Source: Streptomyces maremycinicus (GTDB lineage: Bacteria > Actinomycetota > Actinomycetes > Streptomycetales > Streptomycetaceae). From it: a DNA stretch of 64,000 bases. Below, in pieces: positions 34,887-42,997 of the stretch (position 1 is its first letter; each line of letters starts with the position of its first letter). A program made the position numbers and the translations under genes. The DNA is taken from positions 1-64,000 of the forward strand of contig NZ_BBYG01000015.1 in the NCBI RefSeq assembly GCF_001184025.1, written 5' to 3'. The notes below the pieces were generated by a model, which was given only the letters and a program-made list of their open reading frames with translations, searched no databases and was not told where the DNA came from.

Positions 34887-34962
34887 GGCGGAACGTGCGG
34901 CATCCGGGTGCACGCACCCCCGTGTCCGGCACGGGCAGCGCGGGGAACGCCCGGTTCGTTCC

Positions 34963-34974
34963 TACGTTGACCAT
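34963..34974 (+). promoter_or_regulatory. Probable leaderless promoter of the DD-carboxypeptidase
   Basis: TACGTT (34963-34968) followed by six bases and ATG at 34975; there is no Shine-Dalgarno. This is the spacing of a leaderless start. Confidence 0.45.
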
Positions 34975-36288
34975 ATGACGATCGGATTCTCTTCCCGGGC
35001 CGCTGCGACGGCCTGCGCGTTCTGTGTGGCGGGCGTCCTCGCCCTCGGCCCCGCCGCGGCCGCCGGCGCGGCCGGCGCGGACCCCGGAACGCCCGGGGGA
35101 CCCGGCGGACCGGGCGGCCCCGGTGGCCCGCGGGTGACGGCGCCGCTGCCGTCCGTGCTCTACCGCTCCGGGACGCAGGTCAGACCCCACCGCGGCGCCC
35201 CCGAGGTCCCCGACGTCTCGGCGCTGTCCTGGCTGGTCGCCGACGCGCACACGGGAGAGGTGCTCGGCGCGGCGAACGCGCACCGCAGACTGCCCCCGGC
35301 CAGCACCCTCAAGACCCTGTTCGCCCTCACGGTGCTGCCGGTCCTGCCCGCCGGCATCCGCCACCGGGTGAGCGAGGAGGAGCTGATGGGCATCGGGCCC
35401 GGCAGCAGCCTCGTCGGGGTGGCCGAGGGACACACCTACCAGGTCGCCGACCTGTGGCGCGGCGTGTTCCTCAACTCCGGCAACGACGCCGTGCACGTGC
35501 TGGCGAGCCTGAACGGCGGCTGGCACGCCACGGCCACCCAGATGCAGGCCAAGGCGCGCGCCCTGGGCGCCCTGGACACCCAGGTGCGGTCCCCCGACGG
35601 ATACGACACCCCGGGCCAGGTGTCCTCGGCCTACGACCTGGCGGTGTTCGGGCGCGCGGGGCTGCGCAACCCGGACTTCGCGCGGTACTGCGGCACCGCT
35701 GAGGCGACCTTCCCCGGCGACGGGGACTGGTCGTACGGGATCGCCAACACCAACCGGCTGCTCACCGGGGCGGACGGTGTGGAGCCGTACCCGGGGCTGA
35801 TCGGCATCAAGAACGGCTACACCAGCAACGCCGGCAACACCCTGGTCGCCGCCGCCCGTCAGGGCGGGCGCACCCTCGTCGTGACGGTGATGAACCCTCA
35901 GGCGGGCGGCGGGTTCGAGGTCTACGAGGAGGCGCGCTCGCTGCTGGACTGGGGGTTCGCGGCCGCCGGGCGGGTCGATCCGGTGGGCTCGCTGGACGCG
36001 CTGCGGGCCCGCCCCCGCCCGCGGCCCGTTCCCGGGGCGGGCCCGGAGCCGGCGCCGGTCTCCACCGCGGCCTCGGCCTCTGCCACTTCCTCCTTCCCTT
36101 CCTCCTTCCCTTCCTCCGGCCCGGCCTCGACCGCTGCCCCGACCGGAACCACGGTCCCCGTCACGGTCGCCGTCGCCGACCCTCCCGGCTGGCCCGAGGC
36201 GGCATTCATCGCGGGCGCCGCCGTGCTGGGCGGGGCGGCCGTGGCGTTCGTCCTGGGGTTCGTCGGCCGCCGCTCCGCGGGGGAATAG
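34975..36288 (+). CDS. Serine-type D-alanyl-D-alanine carboxypeptidase (S11)
   Basis: 437 residues. Signal peptide about 1-34, a (GGP)n linker near 40-52, then the penicillin-binding fold with SxxK as STLK (about residue 103), SxN as SGND (about 167) and KTG-equivalent KNG (KNGYTS near 279). A Ser/Ala/Pro-rich spacer and a C-terminal transmembrane helix (about 405-427) with RRSAGE tail anchor it in the membrane. It trims peptidoglycan stem peptides. The last 367 bp are also coding-open on the opposite strand for the neighbouring glycosyltransferase. The start is leaderless-like. Confidence 0.93.
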   Translation: MTIGFSSRAAATACAFCVAGVLALGPAAAAGAAGADPGTPGGPGGPGGPGGPRVTAPLPSVLYRSGTQVRPHRGAPEVPDVSALSWLVADAHTGEVLGAANAHRRLPPASTLKTLFALTVLPVLPAGIRHRVSEEELMGIGPGSSLVGVAEGHTYQVADLWRGVFLNSGNDAVHVLASLNGGWHATATQMQAKARALGALDTQVRSPDGYDTPGQVSSAYDLAVFGRAGLRNPDFARYCGTAEATFPGDGDWSYGIANTNRLLTGADGVEPYPGLIGIKNGYTSNAGNTLVAAARQGGRTLVVTVMNPQAGGGFEVYEEARSLLDWGFAAAGRVDPVGSLDALRARPRPRPVPGAGPEPAPVSTAASASATSSFPSSFPSSGPASTAAPTGTTVPVTVAVADPPGWPEAAFIAGAAVLGGAAVAFVLGFVGRRSAGE

Positions 36289-37412
36289 CCGACGGGAAGC
36301 GAGACCAGCAGGCCGAGCGTGATCCAGGTGTAGGTGTTGCCGCCGAGGAAGCCGCCGACACCGGACGCGTCGTCGAACCACAGCCACACCACGCTGGTGC
36401 ACAGCACCGCGTACAGGGCTCCCGCGACCCGTGGACGCCCCGCGTGGATCAGCACCGCGAAGGACGGCAGCAGCCACACCAGGTGGTGCACCCAGGTCAC
36501 CGGACTCACCAGGCAGGAGGTGAGGCCGGTCAGGGCGAACGCCGCCCGCCAGTCCCCCGCGGCGACCGCCCGCCGGGCCCGCCACGCCCACCAGCCCAGC
36601 ACCGCCAGGACGAGCACCGCCCAGACCGCCCGGGTCTCGACTCCCAGGCGCGCCAGCACACCCTGGAGCGACTGGTTGGAGACGTAGTCCAGCCGGCCCA
36701 CCCGGCTCGTGTCCCACAGGGCCCGCGTCCAGTAGAAGCGCGAGGCGTCCGGGGCGACCAGGGCCGCGAGCCCGGTGGCGGCCGCCGCCACGGCCGTGGC
36801 CAGCGCGGCCGCCCGCCATCTGCGGGCGACCAGCAGCAGGCCGATGAACAGCGCGGGCGTGAGCTTGACGGCCGCCGCCAGCCCGATGCCCACCCCGGCC
36901 CAGCGGTTCCGTCCGGAGGCGAGCAGCCCCGCGTCGGCGAGCACCAGGGCCAGCAGCAGCAGGTTGACCTGGCCGAAGCTGAAGGTGTCGCGCAGCGGTT
37001 CGAACACCGCGAGCGCACAGGCGGCGAGGCCGGCCCCGTACCAGCCGTACCGCCGCCACCGGGGCCCGACGCACACCCGCACCACGAACGCCAGCGCCGC
37101 CAGGTCGAGCAGCAGCGCGGTCACGATCGCCGTACGGAGCCCGACCAGCGCCATCGGCAGCATGACGACGGCCGCGAACGGCGGATAGGTGAAGCCGTAC
37201 GGCGTGCCCGGCACCCGGTAGTCGTAGATCCGGCCGCCGTCGTGGATCCAGCTGTCGACGGTGCCGTGGTAGACGCGCAGGTCGAACCAGTCGCGCAGCA
37301 GCGGCACCGTCGCGGTGAAGACGGTGACGACGGCGGCGAGCGTGAGGAGCAGCAGCAGACGGCCGCGGTCGGTGCGGGGCGGATGCAGGCCCCGGAGCCC
37401 ACCCGGTCTCAC
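35922..37412 (-). CDS. GT87-type (DUF2029) membrane mannosyltransferase with long antisense-overlapping tail
   Basis: 496 residues. Multi-pass membrane protein with the polyprenyl-phosphate-dependent GT signature: VYHGTVDSWIHDGGRIYDYR with the acidic catalytic region after the first helix, TYPPFAAVVMLP, and WVHHLVWLLPSF. It should transfer a mannosyl residue from a lipid donor outside the membrane. Homologues would end soon after LVSLPVGYSP (about residue 372); here the frame stays open for ~120 more residues of low-complexity sequence (EEGKEEGKEEVAEAEAAVE), antisense to the carboxypeptidase gene. Starts at GTG 37412, overlapping the upstream stop (GTGA). Confidence 0.8.
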   Translation of the reverse strand: MRPGGLRGLHPPRTDRGRLLLLLTLAAVVTVFTATVPLLRDWFDLRVYHGTVDSWIHDGGRIYDYRVPGTPYGFTYPPFAAVVMLPMALVGLRTAIVTALLLDLAALAFVVRVCVGPRWRRYGWYGAGLAACALAVFEPLRDTFSFGQVNLLLLALVLADAGLLASGRNRWAGVGIGLAAAVKLTPALFIGLLLVARRWRAAALATAVAAAATGLAALVAPDASRFYWTRALWDTSRVGRLDYVSNQSLQGVLARLGVETRAVWAVLVLAVLGWWAWRARRAVAAGDWRAAFALTGLTSCLVSPVTWVHHLVWLLPSFAVLIHAGRPRVAGALYAVLCTSVVWLWFDDASGVGGFLGGNTYTWITLGLLVSLPVGYSPAERRPTNPRTNATAAPPSTAAPAMNAASGQPGGSATATVTGTVVPVGAAVEAGPEEGKEEGKEEVAEAEAAVETGAGSGPAPGTGRGRGRARSASSEPTGSTRPAAANPQSSSERASS

Positions 37413-38818
37413 GCCGTACGTCCCGGGGCGGCCGTCGGCGCCTGTGCAGCGAGGTGCGCCTGCCACAGGACGACCACCGCGAGCGCGCCGCCGGAGACGG
37501 CCAGGACCAGGCGGCCCGTGTCGGCGGGGCCCCCGTCGGGCAGCACGGCGAGGGCGAGGACGCCCGCCACGACCGCCGTCCGATGGCGTATCAGGGTGTC
37601 CGGCGCGGCCGCGGCGATGAGGAACAGGCCCCACAGCGCGTACCAGGGGCGGATCGCCGGGCCGAAGGCGGCCACCGTGGCGAGACCCAGGCCGAGCGCG
37701 TACACCGGGCGCCGGCGCAGCCGCCAGCCCGTGACGACGAGGGCGACGGCGGTGACCGCGAGCCCCAGGGCGTGCCAGACGGGCACCGCCAAGGGCGCCA
37801 GATCGCTGCCCAGTCCCTCCAGGAGGGCGCGGGTGGCGCGCCCCAGCAGACTGGTCAGCGCCCAGTTGTGCGCGGAGACGGGCGTGTCCAGGGCGGATAT
37901 CCAGCCGTAGCCGGTGCCCGCGACGGCGGTCGCCGCGACCGTGGTGACGGCCGTCGCGGCCCCCGTGCTCAGCAGGGTCCGGACCGCCGGCCGGCCCGCG
38001 CGCAGGCACAGGACCACGACCGCGACGAGGCCCAGCGCGGCCGGCGCCTTGACCAGGGCGGCCAGGGTGACCAGGACGGCGCCGAGCACCGGGCGCCCCC
38101 CGAACGCGGCCACCAGCCCGACCCCGAGCAGCCCCAGCATGATCGCGTCGTTGTGGGCGCCGGCCACCAGATGCAGCAGCACCAGCGGGTTCAGCACGCC
38201 GAGCCAGAGCGCGGCGGCCGGGTCGGCCCCGCTGTGCCGGGCGAGTCGGGGCAGGGCGGCGGTCATCAGCGCCACCCCCGCCAGCGCGACGCACCGCATA
38301 CCGAGGAGCCCCGCGGACAGGGCGCCCCGGGTCAGTCCGGACAGGGCGGCGGCGAGGGCCAGGAAGACCGGGCCGTACGGGGCTCCGGTGTTGCGCCACG
38401 GCGGGGCCACCTCGTCGGCGAGCGGACCGCCGAGCCGGGCCGGCCCGTGCGCGTAGACGTCGAGGTGCGCGTCCACCATGGCGCCCTGCGCCAGATAGCT
38501 GTACACGTCCCGGCTGAACAGCGGCGGCGCGATCAGCAGCGGCGCCGCCCAGACGGCGAGGACCAGCACCAGGGCGCGGGGGGACGGCGGCTGCGCGCCG
38601 CGCACCAGGGTGCCGAGCAGCATCCAGGCCGCGGTCAGCAGGACCAGCCCGAAGTAGACGCCGACCAGACCGAGTACGGCGTGCACCGAGGACGGGGCCA
38701 GGAGCTCCCGGGCGGGCAGGGCGCCGGCGGTCTCGCCGCCGAGCGCGAGACATGCCGTTCCGGCCAGGCCCAGCACCTGGCAGCGACGGAGATCGATGGA
38801 GAAAGCCTTGGCCGGCAC
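37409..38818 (-). CDS. Polyprenol-phosphomannose-dependent alpha-1,6-mannosyltransferase-like membrane protein (MptB family)
   Basis: 469 residues, about twelve membrane helices. The FSRDVYSYLAQG motif after helix 3 carries the catalytic Asp typical of MptA/MptB and related GT-C enzymes; NTGAPYGPVFLAL and GAHNDAIMLGLLG are further family landmarks. Expected role: adding mannose to a lipoglycan or cell-surface glycan on the outer face of the membrane. Coupled by GTGA overlap to the second glycosyltransferase, so the two act together. GTG 38818 has only a weak ribosome site. Confidence 0.87.
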   Translation of the reverse strand: MPAKAFSIDLRRCQVLGLAGTACLALGGETAGALPARELLAPSSVHAVLGLVGVYFGLVLLTAAWMLLGTLVRGAQPPSPRALVLVLAVWAAPLLIAPPLFSRDVYSYLAQGAMVDAHLDVYAHGPARLGGPLADEVAPPWRNTGAPYGPVFLALAAALSGLTRGALSAGLLGMRCVALAGVALMTAALPRLARHSGADPAAALWLGVLNPLVLLHLVAGAHNDAIMLGLLGVGLVAAFGGRPVLGAVLVTLAALVKAPAALGLVAVVVLCLRAGRPAVRTLLSTGAATAVTTVAATAVAGTGYGWISALDTPVSAHNWALTSLLGRATRALLEGLGSDLAPLAVPVWHALGLAVTAVALVVTGWRLRRRPVYALGLGLATVAAFGPAIRPWYALWGLFLIAAAAPDTLIRHRTAVVAGVLALAVLPDGGPADTGRLVLAVSGGALAVVVLWQAHLAAQAPTAAPGRTA

Positions 38819-38880
38819 GCTGTCATCGTGTCCGGCCCGGGTGACCGCAGGGCGACATCGCGCCTTCCCGGCGGCGACCC

Positions 38881-38985
38881 GTGGGTGACCGGCCCGTGCG
38901 TGGCCGGCCCGTGTGTGACCGGCCCGTGTATGACCGGCCCGTGTATGACCGGCCCGTGTATGACCGGCCCGTGTATGACCGGCCC
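38881..38985. repeat. 15-bp tandem array (seven copies)
   Basis: Seven head-to-tail units of GTGTATGACCGGCCC; the first three vary at two or three positions, the last four are identical. It lies in the gap between glutaminase and the mannosyltransferase gene and is translatable without stops, but the codon pattern is not that of a real gene. Confidence 0.93.
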
Positions 38986-39019
38986 GTGCGGCAGCCCGTG
39001 CGCTCGCGGGACCGGCGGC

Positions 39020-39949
39020 TCAGAACACCGACAGGCCGGTCAGCGTGGTGAACCGGTCCAGGGCCGCCACTCCCGCCACCGAGTTGCCCCGCTCGTCCAG
39101 GCCGGGGCTCCACACGCACAGGGTGCAGCGGCCCGGTACGACGGCCATGATGCCGCCGCCCACACCGCTCTTGCCCGGCAGGCCGACCCGGTAGGCGAAG
39201 TCACCGGCCGCGTCGTAGGTGCCGCAGGTCAGCATCACCGCGTTGACCTGCTTGGCCTGGCTGCGGGTGAGCAGCCGGGAGCCGTCGGCGCGCAGGCCGT
39301 GCCGGGCGAGGAAGCCGGTGGCCAGGGCGAGGTCCGCGCAGGAGGCGGTGAGGGAACACTGCCGGAAGTACTGGTCGAGGAGGACCGGTACCGCGTTGTC
39401 GATGTTTCCGTAGGACGCCATGAAATGGGCGAGGGCGGCGTTGCGGTCGCCGTGCGCGGCCTCGGAGGCGGCGACCTCCTCGTCGAAGCCGAGCGTGGGG
39501 TTGCCGCTCTCCGCGCGCAGGAAGCCGAGGAGTTCGCCCGCCGCGTCCCCCGTACGGGTCTGGAGCCGGTCGGTGACGACCAGCGCGCCCGCGTTGATGA
39601 AGGGATTGCGCGGGATGCCGTTCTCGTACTCCAGCTGGACCAGGGAGTTGAAGGGGTTGCCCGAGGGCTCGCGGCCGACGTGCTCCCAGAGTTCGTCGCC
39701 CTCGCGGGCCAGGTCGAGGGCGAGGGTGAAGACCTTGGTGAGGGACTGCGTGGAGAACGGCTCCCGCCAGTCCCCCACGCCGTACACCGTGCCGTCCGGC
39801 TCCGCGACGGCCATGCCGAAGCGGCGCGGGTCGCAGGCCGCGAGCGCCGGGATGTAGTCGGCGGGGCGGCCCCGGCCGGGGGTGCGTGCCATCTCCTCGG
39901 CGATGCGGTCCAGGACCGGCTGGAAGGCACGGGACGGCGTCGATGTCAT
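39020..39949 (-). CDS. glsA: Glutaminase
   Basis: 309 residues, standard bacterial glutaminase length. Serine-dependent beta-lactamase-like fold: STQSLTKVF with the S-x-x-K nucleophile near residue 68, the NPFNSLVQLEYENGIPRNPFINAGA block, and GKSGVGGGIMAVVP near the C-terminus. It hydrolyses glutamine to glutamate and ammonia in the cytosol. ATG 39949 lies six bases after CAATAG, hinting at a leaderless start. Together with aspartase and asparaginase it forms an amide/amino-acid deamination block. Confidence 0.95.
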   Translation of the reverse strand: MTSTPSRAFQPVLDRIAEEMARTPGRGRPADYIPALAACDPRRFGMAVAEPDGTVYGVGDWREPFSTQSLTKVFTLALDLAREGDELWEHVGREPSGNPFNSLVQLEYENGIPRNPFINAGALVVTDRLQTRTGDAAGELLGFLRAESGNPTLGFDEEVAASEAAHGDRNAALAHFMASYGNIDNAVPVLLDQYFRQCSLTASCADLALATGFLARHGLRADGSRLLTRSQAKQVNAVMLTCGTYDAAGDFAYRVGLPGKSGVGGGIMAVVPGRCTLCVWSPGLDERGNSVAGVAALDRFTTLTGLSVF

Positions 39950-40035
39950 GATCACTATTGTGCCTCCGCCCAGGTCTCGGCGCGTCGCCGCAGGTGGGAC
40001 GGCGGGGCGGGACGCGATGCGGAGCGCGGCGGGCC

Positions 40036-40140
40036 GGCTCCCGGCTCCCGGCTCCCGGCTCCCGGCTCCCGGCTCCCGGCTCCCGGCTCCCGGCTCCCGG
40101 CTCCCGGCTCCCGGCTCCCGGCTCCCGGCTCCCGGCTCCC
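40036..40140. repeat. Heptanucleotide tandem array (GGCTCCC)x15
   Basis: Fifteen perfect copies of GGCTCCC (GGGAGCC on the minus strand), 105 bp, between glutaminase and aspartase. The minus strand has GGG every 7 bases, the same phasing as the GGGCTGC array at 2864. Confidence 0.96.
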
Positions 40141-40196
40141 CAACGAGTGAGCGTGCCGGGAGGGCGCGCCCGCCGGAGGATCTCGGACGAGACGTG

Positions 40197-41609
40197 TCAG
40201 GCCAAGGGTGTTCCCCTGCCCGCCAACACCTCGGGGCGCAGCAGGGCGGCGAGCCGATCGGCGGGCAACAGGCCCTTCTCCAGAACCAGTTCGGCGACGC
40301 CTCGGCCGGTGACGAGGGCCTCCTTGGCGATGTCGGTGGCCGCCGTGTACCCGATGTGCGGGTTGAGGGCGGTGACCAGGCCGATGGAGTTCTCGACGCT
40401 CGCGCGCAGCGACTCGATGTTGGCCGTGATGCCGTCCACACAGCGCTCGGCGAGGGTGAGGCAGGCGGCGCGCAGGTGAGTGATGGACTCCGAGAGGGAG
40501 TGCAGGATGATCGGCTCGAAGGCGTTGAGCTGGAGCTGTCCGGCCTCGGCGGCCATGGTGATGGTGACGTCGTTGCCGATCACCTCGAAGGCGACCTGGT
40601 TGACGACCTCGGGGATCACCGGGTTGACCTTGCCGGGCATGATGGACGAACCGGCCTGCACGGGCGGCAGGTTGATCTCGCCGAGACCGGCGCGCGGCCC
40701 GGAGGACAGCAGCCGCAGGTCGTTGCAGCTCTTGGAGAGCTTGACGGCGACCCGCTTGAGCACGCCGGACATCTGGACGAACGCGCCGCAGTCCTGGGTG
40801 GCCTCGACCAGGTCGGCCGCGGTGACCAGCGGCAGGCCGGTGATCTCGGCGAGGTGGCGGCGGGCGGCCTCGGCGTATCCGGCGGGGGCGTTGAGGCCGG
40901 TCCCGATGGCCGTTGCCCCCAGGTTGATCTCATGGATCAACTGGACGGCCTCGTCAAGACGGTTGCGGTCCTCGTCGATCATGACGGCATAGGCCGAGAA
41001 CTCTTGACCGAGCGTCATCGGCACGGCGTCCTGCAACTGTGTACGGCCCATCTTGAGCACGTCACGGAACTCGACGGCCTTGCGGGCGAAGGCGTCCTGG
41101 AGTACCGACATCGCCTCGAGCAGTCCACGTACCGCGAAGACCGTCGCTGTCTTGACGGCCGTCGGGTAGACGTCGTTGGTGGACTGGCCGAGGTTGACGT
41201 CCTCGGTGGGGTGCAGGTACCGGTACTCGCCCTTCGCGTGCCCGAGCAGCTCCAGCGCACGGTTGGCGACGACCTCGTTGGCGTTCATGTTGGTCGAGGT
41301 GCCCGCCCCGCCCTGGATGACGTCGACGACGAACTGCTCGTGCAGCTTCCCCGTGCGGATCTCACGGCAGGCGGCGACGATGGCGGCCGCCTTGTCCGGT
41401 GCGAGCAGGCCGAGTTCCTCGTTGGCGAGGGCGGCGGCCTCCTTGACGGCGGCGAGGGCGTCGATGAGATGCGGGTAGGCGGAGATCGGCGTCCCGGTGA
41501 TGGGGAAGTTCTCGGTGGCGCGCAGGGTGTGGACGCCCCAGTAGGCGTCGGCCGGGACGTCCCGGTCTCCGAGCAGGTCGCGTTCGCTGCGGGTGACGGC
41601 GGCGGTCAT
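40197..41609 (-). CDS. aspA: Aspartate ammonia-lyase
   Basis: 470 residues, full length. Fumarase/aspartase superfamily signature GSSIMPGKVNPVIPE (about residue 312-326), plus GGAGTSTNMNANEV, TEDVNLGQSTNDVYP and GTGLNAP. It converts aspartate to fumarate and ammonia in the cytosol. ATG 41609 has GGAAAGAGG upstream. It is transcribed in the same direction as asparaginase, 266 bp away, with terminator-like repeats in the gap, so it is likely a separate transcript. Confidence 0.96.
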   Translation of the reverse strand: MTAAVTRSERDLLGDRDVPADAYWGVHTLRATENFPITGTPISAYPHLIDALAAVKEAAALANEELGLLAPDKAAAIVAACREIRTGKLHEQFVVDVIQGGAGTSTNMNANEVVANRALELLGHAKGEYRYLHPTEDVNLGQSTNDVYPTAVKTATVFAVRGLLEAMSVLQDAFARKAVEFRDVLKMGRTQLQDAVPMTLGQEFSAYAVMIDEDRNRLDEAVQLIHEINLGATAIGTGLNAPAGYAEAARRHLAEITGLPLVTAADLVEATQDCGAFVQMSGVLKRVAVKLSKSCNDLRLLSSGPRAGLGEINLPPVQAGSSIMPGKVNPVIPEVVNQVAFEVIGNDVTITMAAEAGQLQLNAFEPIILHSLSESITHLRAACLTLAERCVDGITANIESLRASVENSIGLVTALNPHIGYTAATDIAKEALVTGRGVAELVLEKGLLPADRLAALLRPEVLAGRGTPLA

Positions 41610-41726
41610 GCGGGTGCGGCCTCTTTCCGAGGAGGGGTGCGGGGAGGGTGAGGCGGAGCGGGCGGGTGGCGTCCGATGGCGGGCGGGCGGCACGGGCGGT
41701 ACGGGATGACGTCCGCCCGAGCCGGT

Positions 41727-41741
41727 CGGTCCGACGGACCG
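41727..41741. terminator. Small perfect inverted repeat in the asparaginase-aspartase gap
   Basis: CGGTCCG-A-CGGACCG, 7-bp arms with one central base. Could be a second terminator element or an operator for aspA. Confidence 0.3.
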
Positions 41742-41835
41742 GCGGTCACCGGACCGGCCCGGCGGTCCGGGGCCGCGCGCGAGGTTCTGGTCGCGGTGCG
41801 GGAGCCGCGCGCGGGATCCGGCGGTGTGCCGTACG

Positions 41836-41869
41836 CCGGTGACCACCGCGCACACCCGGTGGCCACCGG
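41836..41869 (-). terminator. Terminator of the asparaginase gene
   Basis: Arms CCGGTGACCACCG and CGGTGGCCACCGG pair over 13 bp with one mismatch and an 8-base loop, 7 bp past the asparaginase stop. Confidence 0.6.
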
Positions 41870-41875
41870 AGACCG

Positions 41876-42997
41876 TCAGGCGCAGGCGCGCACGGTGACC
41901 GGGTCCAGTGCGCGGACCGGGCGGACACAGCCGACCGGGGCGCCGCCGCCGAGGAGGGGTTCGCCCGCGAACCCGGTGAGGAGGTCGGGGTCCACACCGG
42001 CGCGGACGAGGGCGGCCGCGGTGACCGGGACGCGGGCGCGATCGGCTCCGTCCGAGATCTTGACGGCGACGGCCCGGCCGTCCGGGAGTGCGGCGACCTC
42101 GACGCCTTCGAAGCCGTCCTTCGCGAGCAGGCCGGGCACGGCCCGCATCAGGGCGGCCACGTCCCGGCCGGAGCCGGAGGCCATCTCGGCGTGCCCGCGC
42201 ATCGCGTCGGCCACCCGTGCTTCCGGAGTGCCGGGTGCGGCGGTGGTGACGCGGGCCGCCGCCCGGGCGAGGCCGTGCAGGGAGACCGCGAACAGGGGCG
42301 CGCCGCAGCCGTCGACGGTGACCCGCGCGATCCGCTGTCCGGTGAGGTCCTCGACGATCTCCGCGATCGCCTGCTGGAGCGGGTGCCCCGGGTCGAGGTA
42401 GTCGTCCAGGGACCAGCCGTTGAGCCGGCAGGTGTACAGCATGGCCGCGTGCTTGCCGGAGCAGTTCTGGGCCAGTCGGTCGGGCGCTCGGCCCTCCCGT
42501 ATCCACGTGTCGCGGACCACCGGGGCGTACGGCAGGTCCGTGACGTTGCGCAGGGCGTCCTGCGGGACGCCCGCGAGTTCGAGGATCCGCCGGGTCCCGG
42601 CGAGGTGGCGTTCCTCGCCGGAGTGGCTGGCGGCGGCGAGCGAGAGCAGCGCGCCGTCGAGCGGCAACCCCGCCCGGACCATGGCGACGGCCTGGACGGG
42701 CTTGAGCGCCGAGCGCGGGTAGAAGGCGGCCTCGACGTCACCGAGCTGGAGTTCGATCTCGCCGCCCGCGCCGAGGACGACGACGGAGCCGTAGTGGATG
42801 CCCTCGGTCACCCCGCCGCGGACGAGGTGGGCGACGGGGGTGTGGAGGGGTTCGCGGATCGCGGGGGCGTCGGCGAGGGAACTGCTGTACATCACTGCCT
42901 GCGTCACTGGTGGGTGGTCGGCGGCCGGCGCCGGGGTCACGCGGTGGACGTGAGAGTCCGAGGGGCGCGTCTCGTCCTCGAGGTGCTGGTCGCTCAC
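41876..42997 (-). CDS. L-asparaginase II family protein
   Basis: 373 residues from GTG 42997, or 338 from ATG 42892. Family landmarks: HLVRGGVTEGIHYGSVVVL, FYPRSALKPVQAVAMV, SHSGEERHL, NCSGKHAAML and DGCGAPLFAVSL. This is the PF06089 asparaginase class, not type I/II ansA/B. It hydrolyses asparagine to aspartate, feeding the nearby aspartase. I prefer GTG 42997 because it overlaps the GntR stop (GTGA) and ATG 42892 lacks any ribosome site; the extra 35 residues are low-complexity, so the start is uncertain. Confidence 0.9.
   Translation of the reverse strand: MSDQHLEDETRPSDSHVHRVTPAPAADHPPVTQAVMYSSSLADAPAIREPLHTPVAHLVRGGVTEGIHYGSVVVLGAGGEIELQLGDVEAAFYPRSALKPVQAVAMVRAGLPLDGALLSLAAASHSGEERHLAGTRRILELAGVPQDALRNVTDLPYAPVVRDTWIREGRAPDRLAQNCSGKHAAMLYTCRLNGWSLDDYLDPGHPLQQAIAEIVEDLTGQRIARVTVDGCGAPLFAVSLHGLARAAARVTTAAPGTPEARVADAMRGHAEMASGSGRDVAALMRAVPGLLAKDGFEGVEVAALPDGRAVAVKISDGADRARVPVTAAALVRAGVDPDLLTGFAGEPLLGGGAPVGCVRPVRALDPVTVRACA

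Noticed and set aside
38881..39010. 15-bp array as a coding pentapeptide-repeat gene
   Set aside because: Open in several frames only because the unit is a multiple of three; no start site, no coding bias outside the array.
37454..40150. 898-codon plus-strand open frame through glycosyltransferase, 15-bp and 7-bp arrays
   Set aside because: Spans two repeats and two real minus-strand genes; repeats are translated as simple periodic peptides.
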